From contig NZ_LT607733.1 in NCBI RefSeq assembly GCF_900091445.1, forward strand, positions 5,917,001 to 5,981,000: a stretch of DNA of 64,000 bases. Direction: 5' to 3'. Shown one piece after another: positions 18,401 through 26,972 of this stretch (positions within the stretch are counted from its first letter, which is position 1; every line of letters begins with the position of its first letter). The notes beneath the pieces are model-generated. The model saw nothing but the letters and a program-made list of their open reading frames with translations. It searched no databases and was not told where the DNA came from. Source of the DNA: Micromonospora echinofusca. GTDB lineage: Bacteria > Actinomycetota > Actinomycetes > Mycobacteriales > Micromonosporaceae. The translations under genes and the position numbers were made by a program.

Positions 18401-20696
18401 CCACCTGGTCGGCCCAGAAGTTGGGGTCGACAGCCTGGTCCTCGCCGATCAGACCGCCGGCGGCCGCGGAGTAGAACGGGATCGTCGGCGCCGACAGCTC
18501 GACTCCGTCGAACGCGGCGGCGAACTGCACCGCGGCCGGGATCATCAACGGGCTGTGGAAGGCGCCCGCGGTCGGCAGGACCTTGGCCAGGATCTTGCGG
18601 CTCTGCAGCTCGGACTGCGCGGCGAGCACGTCGTCGCGGCTGCCGCTGAGGACGACCTGTCGGGGTTCGTTCACCACGGCCACCGTCAGGCCGGCCAGCA
18701 GGTCGGAGGAGAGTTCCTCCAGGGGAGCGGCCACCGCCAGCATCGCACCCGTCGTGACGGCGGACATGGCGCGGGCCCGCGCCGCCACCAGGGCGACCCC
18801 GTCGGCCAGCGAGAACACCCCGGCCGTCACGGCGGCGGCCAACTCGCCGACGCTGTGCCCGAGCACCGCCCCGGGACGCACCCCCCGGGCCCGCAGGGAC
18901 CGCACCAACGCGCACTCGACGGCGAAGAGCGCCGCCTGGGTCACGACGGTGCCGGCCAGCCGGTCCGGGTCGCCCGAGAGCCAGTCCTCCCGAACGTCGA
19001 TTCCGTGCGCCCCGAACAGATCGAGCACCTCGTCCATGGCCTCGGCGAAGGCCTTGTCCTCGCGGTAGAGACGGTGTCCCATTCCCGCCCGCTGGGAGCC
19101 CTGACCGGGGAAGGCGAAGACCAGGTCCCGCCGCTCCGCACCGGCTCCCCGCAGCACGCCGTCGTCAGCGGCGAGTCGCGCGGCGGCCACCGCCGGGTCG
19201 TCCGCGACGACCGCGGAGCGCAGGGGGTACGGCCGGCGGCCGTGCTGCAGGGTACGCACCGCCGCGGGGAACGTCTGCGGGTCGTGGTCGGTGAAGTACC
19301 GGGCCAGGTTCTCCTGGTACTGCCGGCCGGCGGCCTCGCTCTGCGCCGACCAGACCACGATCCGGGGTTGTGACCGCACCGGCTGCGGTACGCGCGCCGG
19401 AGGCTCCTCGATGACCACGTGGGCGTTCGTGCCCCCCACGCCGAAGGAGCTGACCCCGCCGACCAGGGGCACTCCGGGGGCCCGGGTCAGCGGCGTGAGC
19501 CGGTCGGCGATGACGAACGGCGTCGAGTCCAGGTGCAGCTTGGGGTTCGCCTCCTGGAAGTTCACCGTGCCCGGGAGAGCACCGTGCCGGAGGGCGAGGA
19601 CGCCCTTGATCAGCGAGGCGATACCCGCCGCGTGACCGAGATGTCCGATGCTCGACTTGACCGAACCGAGCGCGACTGTGGTCCCGGCGTCGTCACCCAC
19701 CGCCTGCAGTGCGCGATGCAGCGCCGCCACCTCGATCGGGTCCCCGAGTGGGGTGCCGGTGGCGTGACACTCGACGAACGCCAGTTCACTCGCGGACACC
19801 TCGGCCATGGCGAACGCCTCGGCCAGCATCGTCGCCTGGCCGATGACGGAGGGGGCGGTGAAACCGGCCTTCGCCGATCCGTCGTTGTTGAGCGCGGTGC
19901 CCCGCAGGACGGCGTGCACGGTGTCGCCGTCGGCGAGCGCGTCACTGAGTCGCTTGAGCACCACGGCGCCCGCGCCGGTGGAGAAGAGCGTGCCGTCGGC
20001 CTTGCCGTCGAAGGGTCGCACGTGGCCGTCGCGGGAGAAGGGGCTGCCCTGGGCCCACAGATAGCCGTGCCCGAACGGCATCTCCACCTCGGCGCCACCG
20101 GCGACAGCCAGGTCACACTCCCCGTTGCGCAGCGCCTGGCTGGCCAGGTGCACGGCGACCAGGGAACTCGAACAGGCCGTGGAGACGGAGATCGCCGCCC
20201 CCCGCAGGTTCATCTTGTACGCGGCGGTGATCGCGACGTAGTCGGTGTTGTTCAGGGAGGTCAGCGCGAAGCTCGTGCTGGCCGAGGCGTCACTGTTAAG
20301 GCCCAGGTTGTCGACGTACCGGTTGGTGCCGGCGGAGCCGTAGACCGCGATGGTCGCCTCTTCGCGGTACGGGTCGTAGCCGGAGTGCTCCAGCGCCGCG
20401 TGTGCGCTCTCCAGGAACATCCGGATCTGCGGGTCGGTGAAGTCGGCTTCCTTCGGGGTGTAGCCGAAGAGCGCCGAGTCGAAGTCCTGGACCCCCGGGG
20501 CGGTGGCCACCGCCTTGACGTAGTCCGGGTGCCGCAGCATCTCCTCCGAGACCCCGTACGCGCGCAGTTCGTCGTCCGTGGGGAACTGGACGCTCTCCAC
20601 CCCGTCACGCAGGTTGGCCCAGTACTGGTCGAGATCCGCCGCTCCCGGGAATCGGGCAGCCATCCCGACGATCGCGATGTGGTGCCGGTCGCTCAT
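15420..20696 (-). CDS. Type I polyketide synthase module, KS-AT-KR-DH-ACP
   Basis: 1758 residues from ATG 20696, in an ATGA overlap with the upstream NRPS. The ketosynthase has Cys175, His311 (HATGTPLGDP) and His352. The acyltransferase has GHSVG with Ser615 and a GAFH motif at 711-714, which predicts malonyl-CoA. The ketoreductase has TGGTGGLG at 1133-1140 and a YAAAN motif with Tyr1285; the usual LDD fingerprint reads PGD. A dehydratase follows, with the hot-dog signature H-x3-G-x4-P starting at His1343 and Asp1507 in HPTVLDS. The carrier domain ends the protein with GGNS, Ser1716. KR before DH reverses the usual DH-KR order, so the DH is downstream of the reductase. Predicted outcome: one malonate extension of the upstream dipeptidyl chain, reduced and dehydrated to an alkene if both domains work. 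The next condensation domain is in the NRPS starting at 12266. Confidence 0.94.
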   Translation of the reverse strand: MSDRHHIAIVGMAARFPGAADLDQYWANLRDGVESVQFPTDDELRAYGVSEEMLRHPDYVKAVATAPGVQDFDSALFGYTPKEADFTDPQIRMFLESAHAALEHSGYDPYREEATIAVYGSAGTNRYVDNLGLNSDASASTSFALTSLNNTDYVAITAAYKMNLRGAAISVSTACSSSLVAVHLASQALRNGECDLAVAGGAEVEMPFGHGYLWAQGSPFSRDGHVRPFDGKADGTLFSTGAGAVVLKRLSDALADGDTVHAVLRGTALNNDGSAKAGFTAPSVIGQATMLAEAFAMAEVSASELAFVECHATGTPLGDPIEVAALHRALQAVGDDAGTTVALGSVKSSIGHLGHAAGIASLIKGVLALRHGALPGTVNFQEANPKLHLDSTPFVIADRLTPLTRAPGVPLVGGVSSFGVGGTNAHVVIEEPPARVPQPVRSQPRIVVWSAQSEAAGRQYQENLARYFTDHDPQTFPAAVRTLQHGRRPYPLRSAVVADDPAVAAARLAADDGVLRGAGAERRDLVFAFPGQGSQRAGMGHRLYREDKAFAEAMDEVLDLFGAHGIDVREDWLSGDPDRLAGTVVTQAALFAVECALVRSLRARGVRPGAVLGHSVGELAAAVTAGVFSLADGVALVAARARAMSAVTTGAMLAVAAPLEELSSDLLAGLTVAVVNEPRQVVLSGSRDDVLAAQSELQSRKILAKVLPTAGAFHSPLMIPAAVQFAAAFDGVELSAPTIPFYSAAAGGLIGEDQAVDPNFWADQVAGVVRYDRAVAAVLGDGPRRVLEVGPGRVLSDLGRGTGGPGSSFTPALPRTDTDLAGLLAVVARLWVDGHDVEWPEPDDGGPVRRVPLPGYPYQRRRHWVDAPAQTTPPAVAAVPAVEAALPVSGEPTEAGTPLSTVVWTETQALPKSTVSGLCLLLAPASEADSLPVVLAVQQAGAAVTVARPADAYAEVGAEFRIRPGSRVDLDRVLAALAGRGTPVTLVVHAFTAGSDPALTSAGVNRAVEAGFTSLFVTAQTVAALPAGGTAGLLVLTRGAVDVTGAEPIDPTAAMLVGFARSLAKEAPELGCRVVDVALPADHELACELGQWRRHEVVALRGTRRWVPTQVAFDAAPWESPSPLRRQGVYLITGGTGGLGMALARGLAGTGLQPRLILLSRTGLNDDATDERSERLRAQLAEITGLGAQVRVLTGDVADRRGLRRALDVTVSRFGPVNGVFHLAGLPGDGLVRLRELDDVAAVLDPKVRGTVVLDEALRSGPPLDFFACFSSRAAHDGLVGSADYAAANAFQDAYAVTLRRAGVPAVSINWPSWAEVGMAAEYGVRTWSTTIGPALSPIMDEHRLEGEAILPGTGQLDLMLRGYCELTGRDLPVRLTDVVYHQVLATEDERRVEIRLHTDGTLESWSRSGSDPGAPAVRHASARVVAAGEPGGPRPIEELRSSFNHQLMESEADGPRLFHLGRRWDNTVATWTRTGEDTSELLVQLRLPEEFADDLKVYPAHPTVLDSASTAFRRPDDGFHLPFCCESIAFYGRLPAEVFVHVRRQASGPGVIRADLELLGLDGQPLCVATGYTLRQIQPGTKVTVPSDGGSSEAADGIPPRLGVALTLAILGARHPGQVLVESGAQPLRSREVPERPGPTGPAVGQLPAAAVPTAVVDALAGAVAGMASAGPVAATAAPGDANSLESRMKALWVEAIGDPDIGMDVDFFSVGGNSLTAIALISAIRETFQVELSIGAIFDYPTIAALATLLREQGLR

Positions 20697-23600
20697 GACA
20701 TGTCCCTTCGCAATGTCTCGCGTATCCGCAGCCGGCGCGCGGAGTCCAGGGAGACTGGTCGCCTGACGGAACGGACCTCGACCGCTGTCTCCTGCTCGCC
20801 CGCGACATACGCGGCGAGCGATCGAACCGTCGGAAGTTCGAAGAGTTTGAGCACCGGCACGGGGCGTCCGAGGCGCTCCTCCAGTGCCTGCTGTACGCCG
20901 ATCGCCAGCAGCGAGGTGCCACCGAGGTCGAAGAAGTTGACCTCGCGGCCGACCTGCGCGACGCCCAGCACGTCCTGCCAGGTGCGGGCGATCGTCTCCT
21001 CGACAGCCGTGGCGTAGACCGGGGCGGCGGTCTCCTCCGAGGCTCCGTCGACGCCCGGCCGCCACGCCGGCAGGCGGGTCCGGTCCGGCTTGCCGTTGGC
21101 CGTCAACGGCAGGTGGTGCAACCGCACCACTCCCGCCGGCAGCATGTGCGCCGGCAGCAGGATGCGCAGGTCCGCTCGCAGCTGGGCGGTGGACACGGCC
21201 TGGCCGTCCACGGAGGTGAGATAGCTGACCAGGCGTGCCTCGTCACCCGAGCCGACCAGCACGGTGACGCAGTCGGTCACGTACGACAGGCTCCGGGCCG
21301 CCACGTCCACGTCCTGGAGCTCGACCCGGTATCCGGCGATCTTGACCTGGCCGTCGTCCCGGCCGAGCACCTCGATCATGCCGTCCGGCAGCGTCCGTCC
21401 CAGGTCGCCGGTGTGGTATTCCGGACCGCACCCGTCGGCGAGCGCCTCGCCCCGTACCACGATGCGACCGCGCTCCCCCACCGCGGCGGGGCGGCCGTGC
21501 CCGCCCAGCACGACGACGCCGCCGCCGTGGATGCCGGTGTCGACCGGTATCCGGCGATCCGGTCGACCCACCGGCTGACCCGGCCGGATCGCCGACCAGG
21601 CCGCGACCTGCGGGGTTTCGGTGGCCCCGTAGGCGTTGACCACCGTCACCCCCGGGGCCGACCGTCGGATGGCGGTGACGTCGCCGGCGAAGAGCTGGTC
21701 GCCCGCGACGACGGCGAGCCGCAGGTGCGGCAGCGGCAGGTCCGCGACCAGGAGCAGCCGCAGCAGCTGCGGCGTCAGGTGGACGACGGTGACGCGCTCC
21801 CGGACGAGCCAGGCGTGCAGCTCGTGTGGGGAGCGGATCACCTCCTCGGGCGGTACGCAGAGCGTCGCACCGACGGTCAGCGGCGCGAAGACGTCCCGCA
21901 GCAACGGGTCGTGGCCGAGACCGGAGAGCAGGGCGAACCGGTCGGCCGGCCCGAGGCCGAACTCCGCGGTGTAGCGGGCCAGGAAGTGGGCCAGCGGTGC
22001 GTCGCCAGCCCGCACGACGCGCGGTCTGCCCGTCGTGCCCGAGGTGAAACCCACGTGACCGGCCGGGCCGGCCACCGGGGAGAACTGGCCACCGCCCCGG
22101 ACCGGACCGACCTGGATCACGGTCGGCGCGATCGCGGCGAGAGCGGACGGCAGATCACCGTCGACGAGGACGGCTCGGGCCTGCGCGATCTCGCGGAGTT
22201 GCGCCACCAGCCGGGCGGGCGGATATCCAGGGTCCAGCACGCAGAACCGCGCGCCGATCGACGAGACGGCCAGCAGCGCCGCGACCAGTGCGACGCCGCG
22301 CGGCGCGAACACCGCCACGAGGTCTCGACGGTGTACCTCGCCGAGCGACAGGTCCTGGGCGATGGCGCTGACCCAGTCGCCGAGCTCGCGGTAGGTGAGC
22401 GTGCCGCCGGACGCGCTCAGGGCCGTCGCCTCCGGCGCGCGCTGCGACTGCTCCGCGAAGCGGGTGCTGACCACGACCTTCTCGGCGTGGTCCAGCTTCG
22501 GGGTCAGGGGCGCGGCAGGTGCCGGCGCGCCGCCACCGACGCCCAGGACCTGCCGGTCGAACGGCATCTCGGGGTCGGTCGACATCGCCGACAGGATCTC
22601 GATGAACTGGTCGAGCAGTTCCGCGCCGAGGCGGGGCTCGATCGTCGCCCGGTCGTGCACGACGGTCACCGCGATCCGGTCACCGAGGTCGGTGAGGTAG
22701 ACGTTCAGGTCGAAGATCGCCCCCGCCGGGTCCTGGTCGACGACGCGGGTGGTGAGGCCGGGCAGCTCCGGGGGGATGTCCGGGCCGCCGAGGAAGTTGA
22801 ACCAGGAGGTGAAGGACAGGTCCGTCCCGCGCCTGCGCAGATGGTGGTGCAGCACCTCGAAGGGCACGTCCGCGTTGGCGGCCGCGTGCGCGACCGCCGC
22901 TCTCGCCGCGCGGATCAGGTCCGCGTACGACGGCGCCTCGGGCACGGTCACCCGCAGCGCGGCGGTGCTGACGAAGAACCCCACGAGCGATTCCGTGCCC
23001 GGCACGGTACGGGCACCGAACGGTGCCCCGATCAGGGCCTCGTCCTGCCCGCTCCACCGGCGCAGCAGGCCGGCGTAGGCGGCCAGCAGCGTCACGAACA
23101 TGGTGCTGCGGTACTCGGTCGCCAGCTCCCTGAGCTCGGCCGTCCGGTCCGCGTCGAGGTGCCGGCGATGGGTGACCGTCCCGGGCACGGCGTCGGCCGG
23201 GGCCGGGAAGCGCTCCGCCGGGACGCAGCCGTCCAGCCGATCGACGAGTTCGGCGAGCTGCCCCTCGTAGGCTCCGGCCGCGAAGCGGCGAGCCTGCCAG
23301 GCGCTGTAGTCGAGATAGGTCAACGAGCCCGGTGGATCGGCCGGTGGAGGGTCTGCGGCAACGGCGGCCCGGTAGTGCCGGCCGAGGTCGTCGAGGATGA
23401 TCCGGACGCTCTGCCCGTCGGCGACGAGATGATGCAGGGTGAGCACCAGCCGGGAGTCCGCGCCGGGCAGCCGGACCAGGGCGGCCCGCAGCATCGGCGG
23501 CCGGGCCAGGTCGAACGGACGCCGGATCTCGGCGTTGATCCACTCCTCGGCCTCCTGCGGACCGGCCACCTCGACCTGGCGCAACGGCGGTGTGGCCAGG

Positions 23601-25642
23601 TCCCGCACCCGCTGCCGGGCCCGGCCGTCGTGGACCTCGAACGCCGTACGCAGGGCGCCGTGACGGCGAACCAGACCGGCGACGGCGGCAGCCAACGCGG
23701 GCACGTCCACCTGTCCGTGCAGGGCGAGGACGATCGGGATGTTGTACGCCGAGGAAGCCTTGTCCGTCTTGTCCAGCAGCCAGAGTCGCTGCTGTTCGGG
23801 AGCGAGCGGACCGACCAGGGCGGCCGTGTCGACCGGGACCGGCTCGGCGGCGACGGCCCGGCTGACCAGCCCGGCCAGCTCTCCGAAGGTGGGCTGGGTG
23901 AAGAGCACACCGGGCGGCAGTTCCACGCCCAGCTCGGTCCGGACCCGGATCACCAGTTCCGCCGCCCGGAGCGAATCCCCACCGCAGTCGAAGAAGTCGT
24001 CGGTGCCGCGTACCCGGTCGGCGGCGAGCAGTTGCGACCAGATCCGCCGCAGCGCCTCGCGGGGACCGTGCCCGGCATCCTCGGCCGGCACCGCCTCGAA
24101 CCCTCCGGCTGCCACCTCGGACCGCAACGCGGTGAGGTCGACCTTGCCGCCCGAGGTCGTCGGCAGAACCGGCACGACAGCCATCACGGTCGGCACCATC
24201 GCCCGGGGCAGACGAGCGGCGACCCACCGACGTACCTCGGCGACATCCAGCTCGGTGCCCGGATCGGCCGAGACCAGGTAGGCCGCGAGCACCGTCCGTG
24301 CGTCGTGTTCGAGCAGGTCCACCCGGGCCGCGCCCACGCCCGGACAGTCGGCCAGGACGGTCTGCACCTCCGCGAGACTCACCCGGACGCCGTTGACCTT
24401 GACCACGTCGTCCAGGCGCCCCAGGTGTACCAGGACGTCGTCGGCGTCGTAGTTGACCAGGTCCCCGGTGCGGTAGAGGCGGGCTCCCGGCGGCCCGTGC
24501 GGAGCGGGCACGAAGCGGGCCGCGGTCGCGGCCGGATCGCCCAGGTATCCGCGCGCTACCTGGCCGCCACCGAGGTACAGCTCACCGTGCCGCACCGGCT
24601 GCAGGTCCTCGTCCAGCACCAGCACCTCGGTCGAGGCGAAGGCTGTGCCGATCGGCACGCTGCCCTGGGAGTAGCCGGCGTCGACGTCCGTCTCGTACCA
24701 GGTGTTGTCGACCGTGACCTCGGTGAGACCGCAGGTGTTGAAGATCCGGACACCCGGGCCGGTGACCGCACGGGCCGCGCGGTACTCGGCACCGGACCAG
24801 AGCTCGCCACCGACGACGAGGTGGGTCAGGCAGTCCAGCCGTTCCCCGGCAGCCGCCAGGTGGGCGACGAGCGGGCGGAGCACCGACGGGGTGATCTCGA
24901 CGTACTCGACGTCGGCGGCGCGGATGAGCCGGACCAGGTCCGGCGGGCTGAGCACCGTCTGCTCGGGGCACATCACCAGGCATCCGCCGGTGAGCAGGGT
25001 ACGCGCGACGTCGGCGGTGGCGACGTCGAAGCCGAAGCCGGCGAGCTGGAGGACCCTGGTCACCTTCTCCCCCACCCCGTACAGCCGGCGGTAGGAGTCG
25101 ACCAGGGACAGCAGGGACCGGTGGCTGACGGCGACGGCCTTCGGCTGGCCGGTCGAACCGGAGGTGTGGATGACGTAGGCCAGGTTGTCGGGGTGGACCG
25201 GTGCCGCCGGCGACGCCGCCGCCCTGTCACAGACGTCGGCTGCGCCACGCTCGTCGTCCCCCGCGCACCGCTCGTCGATGACGAGCGTGGGAGCGCCCAG
25301 CGCGTCCGCTCGCCGGCGCAGTCCCGACTCGGTGAGGACGGCGGCCGGTCGCAGCTTGCCGCCGATCGACCGCAGCCTCCTACGCGGCGTGTGCGGGTCC
25401 AGGGCGATGTAGGCGGCGCCTGACTGCCAGACACCGAGTACGCACGCCGGCAGCGCGGCCGAACGATCCACCATGACCGCGACGAGCGACTCCGGGCCGA
25501 CCCCCAGGTCGCGCAGCAGTCCCGCCACCGCGTCCGCGCGGCGGTCGAGTTCCGCGTAGGTCAGGATCCGCTGACCGTCGACCACCGCCGGTGCGCCCGG
25601 CCGGTCCGCGACGACCGCGCGGAATTGGCTGTGGCAACTCAC
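20693..25642 (-). CDS. Nonribosomal peptide synthetase loading and extension, A-PCP-C-A-PCP
   Basis: 1649 residues from GTG 25642, which forms a GTGA overlap with the carbamoyltransferase stop; in-frame GTGs at 25666 and 25669 are alternatives. It starts with an adenylation domain, as expected of a loading module. A1 has HTSGSTGQPKA at 159-169, PCP1 Ser557, condensation HHLVADG at 737-743, A2 FTSGTTGRPRV at 1199-1209, PCP2 Ser1577. The A1 pocket reads D-V-A-E-V-G-T-V-D, and its core A5 motif is CGLTE instead of YGPTE; I cannot assign a substrate, though Glu at position 278 would suit a cationic side chain. A2 looks like the LYS2-type clade: GLGHDPLLRD replaces the normal core, the pocket reads D-P-R-H-V-A-A-Q-V, and the A3 lysine is Arg. 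The invariant A10 lysine (NGKPDR) is kept. The carrier then feeds the PKS module. Confidence 0.94.
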   Translation of the reverse strand: MSCHSQFRAVVADRPGAPAVVDGQRILTYAELDRRADAVAGLLRDLGVGPESLVAVMVDRSAALPACVLGVWQSGAAYIALDPHTPRRRLRSIGGKLRPAAVLTESGLRRRADALGAPTLVIDERCAGDDERGAADVCDRAAASPAAPVHPDNLAYVIHTSGSTGQPKAVAVSHRSLLSLVDSYRRLYGVGEKVTRVLQLAGFGFDVATADVARTLLTGGCLVMCPEQTVLSPPDLVRLIRAADVEYVEITPSVLRPLVAHLAAAGERLDCLTHLVVGGELWSGAEYRAARAVTGPGVRIFNTCGLTEVTVDNTWYETDVDAGYSQGSVPIGTAFASTEVLVLDEDLQPVRHGELYLGGGQVARGYLGDPAATAARFVPAPHGPPGARLYRTGDLVNYDADDVLVHLGRLDDVVKVNGVRVSLAEVQTVLADCPGVGAARVDLLEHDARTVLAAYLVSADPGTELDVAEVRRWVAARLPRAMVPTVMAVVPVLPTTSGGKVDLTALRSEVAAGGFEAVPAEDAGHGPREALRRIWSQLLAADRVRGTDDFFDCGGDSLRAAELVIRVRTELGVELPPGVLFTQPTFGELAGLVSRAVAAEPVPVDTAALVGPLAPEQQRLWLLDKTDKASSAYNIPIVLALHGQVDVPALAAAVAGLVRRHGALRTAFEVHDGRARQRVRDLATPPLRQVEVAGPQEAEEWINAEIRRPFDLARPPMLRAALVRLPGADSRLVLTLHHLVADGQSVRIILDDLGRHYRAAVAADPPPADPPGSLTYLDYSAWQARRFAAGAYEGQLAELVDRLDGCVPAERFPAPADAVPGTVTHRRHLDADRTAELRELATEYRSTMFVTLLAAYAGLLRRWSGQDEALIGAPFGARTVPGTESLVGFFVSTAALRVTVPEAPSYADLIRAARAAVAHAAANADVPFEVLHHHLRRRGTDLSFTSWFNFLGGPDIPPELPGLTTRVVDQDPAGAIFDLNVYLTDLGDRIAVTVVHDRATIEPRLGAELLDQFIEILSAMSTDPEMPFDRQVLGVGGGAPAPAAPLTPKLDHAEKVVVSTRFAEQSQRAPEATALSASGGTLTYRELGDWVSAIAQDLSLGEVHRRDLVAVFAPRGVALVAALLAVSSIGARFCVLDPGYPPARLVAQLREIAQARAVLVDGDLPSALAAIAPTVIQVGPVRGGGQFSPVAGPAGHVGFTSGTTGRPRVVRAGDAPLAHFLARYTAEFGLGPADRFALLSGLGHDPLLRDVFAPLTVGATLCVPPEEVIRSPHELHAWLVRERVTVVHLTPQLLRLLLVADLPLPHLRLAVVAGDQLFAGDVTAIRRSAPGVTVVNAYGATETPQVAAWSAIRPGQPVGRPDRRIPVDTGIHGGGVVVLGGHGRPAAVGERGRIVVRGEALADGCGPEYHTGDLGRTLPDGMIEVLGRDDGQVKIAGYRVELQDVDVAARSLSYVTDCVTVLVGSGDEARLVSYLTSVDGQAVSTAQLRADLRILLPAHMLPAGVVRLHHLPLTANGKPDRTRLPAWRPGVDGASEETAAPVYATAVEETIARTWQDVLGVAQVGREVNFFDLGGTSLLAIGVQQALEERLGRPVPVLKLFELPTVRSLAAYVAGEQETAVEVRSVRRPVSLDSARRLRIRETLRRDMS

Positions 25643-26601
25643 CGGCTGTCGGTCCCGCCAACGCACCACTCGAGGACCGCCTTCGCGCTGTGGAACTTCT
25701 GCTCCGCCTGCCGGAAGGCGATGCTGGCCGGCCCGTCGAGGACCGCGCTGGTCACTTCCTCGCCGCGGTGTGCCGGAAGGTCGTGCATGAACACCGCCTC
25801 CGGGTACCGGGCCATCAGTTCACCGTCGACCTGGAACGGCGCGAACGTGTCCCGCCAGTTCGGATCCGGCTTGGACGTCCCCGTCGTCTGCCAGCGCGTG
25901 GTGTAGACGACGTCGACCTCGGACGGCCCGGCCGCCAGCTCGTGCGTCTCGGTGATGCTGCTGGCGTTGGTCTCCGCCGCGCGCTGGGCGCGGGCGAGCA
26001 GCGCCGGGTCCATCCCGTATCCCCGGGGGGTGGCCAGGCAGAGACTGACGTCGCGGAACCGGGCCAGCGCGAGAGCCAGCGCGGCAGCGGTGTTGTTGCC
26101 CTCGCCCACGTACAGGATCCGGATGCCGTCGACCCGCCCGAACTGCAACTCGATCATGGAGAGGTCCGCGATGGCCTGGGTCGGGTGTTCGTCGGCCGTC
26201 ATCGCGTTCACCACGGCCATGCCGTCCTGCGCGGTGAGGGCGGCCAGTTCGGCCGGGTCGCCGGCGGTACGGACCACCAGCGCGTCCAGCATCATGCCGA
26301 GCACCCGGGCCGTGTCGGCCATGGTCTCGCCCGTGTTCAGCTGCAGATCGTGCGGACCGTAGGCGATGTGGGACGCGCCGAGCCGCAGCGCCGCCGACGC
26401 GAAGGCCGTCCGGGTCCGGGTCGAGGTCGCACGGAAGTAACTGCCAACGACCCGGCCGCGAAGCGGCTGCCCGACGGCCTCACCTTGCTCCGCGTACCAC
26501 GCGGATCGCCGGACAAGCCGGTACAACTCGTCATCGCTCAGATTGTCAACCGAGGTGAGGTGCCGCACGCCGTACAGCCTGGCCGAGCGATGACCGGGCA
26601 T
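25639..26601 (-). CDS. Carbamoyltransferase of the ornithine/aspartate transcarbamylase family
   Basis: 320 residues from ATG 26601, preceded by GGTGG; a longer GTG start at 26640 is possible. The carbamoyl-phosphate half is intact: STRTRTAF at 60-67 and HPTQ at 139-142. The amino-acid half differs from true ornithine carbamoyltransferases: the HCLP motif is HDLP at 273-276, and the SMG substrate loop is replaced by RWQTTG at 236-241. The C-terminal QAEQKFHSAKAVLEW helix is family-typical. The altered pocket argues for a different amine substrate. Viomycin and capreomycin clusters use such an enzyme (VioL type) to carbamoylate a diaminopropionyl side chain to a ureido group. With SbnB in the same operon, carbamoylation of Dap, free or peptide-bound, is the best inference. 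It is the first gene of the minus-strand unit. Confidence 0.85.
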   Translation of the reverse strand: MPGHRSARLYGVRHLTSVDNLSDDELYRLVRRSAWYAEQGEAVGQPLRGRVVGSYFRATSTRTRTAFASAALRLGASHIAYGPHDLQLNTGETMADTARVLGMMLDALVVRTAGDPAELAALTAQDGMAVVNAMTADEHPTQAIADLSMIELQFGRVDGIRILYVGEGNNTAAALALALARFRDVSLCLATPRGYGMDPALLARAQRAAETNASSITETHELAAGPSEVDVVYTTRWQTTGTSKPDPNWRDTFAPFQVDGELMARYPEAVFMHDLPAHRGEEVTSAVLDGPASIAFRQAEQKFHSAKAVLEWCVGGTDSR

Positions 26602-26972
26602 CAACGCCACCGGAGAACGTTGGCGAGAAGTCGTCACCACCTTGACCAGCCCAGACGGATCACATCATCCCGACGCACGCCTGAAGCGAACCCAGTGGCC
26701 CCGGCCTGGCGGTCCAGCGGTCCAGCGGTGAAGGACGGATGCCGGACCTCAGCGCCGACGGAGGCGCTGCGCGCGCTGACCCGGCCTTGTCTCGTCATGG
26801 CGTTCGGGGCGGATCTCATCACGCCCCCGCAGAGCGGACGTGACGTCGAAGAGACCGACTGGAAGGCTGGCCGCGCTGGTCTTAGGCTGTCGCGGCGCTG
26901 GTCTCAGGCCGTCGCCGCGCGCAGGCAGACGGCTCCGCCCGGGGCGCAGCCCATACGATCAGGGGAAGAACC
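26602..26972. other. Divergent intergenic region of the biosynthetic cluster
   Basis: About 370 bp between the leftward carbamoyltransferase/NRPS operon and the rightward PRMT-like gene. It must carry promoters for both directions. I see no convincing -35/-10 pair or inverted repeat, and no ORF with coding-like composition of its own. AGGGGAAG lies 5 bp before the ATG at 26973 as a ribosome binding site. Confidence 0.5.

Noticed and set aside
25639..26601. Housekeeping arginine-biosynthesis ornithine carbamoyltransferase
   Set aside because: The ornithine-binding motifs are changed, no arg genes are adjacent, and the gene overlaps an NRPS.
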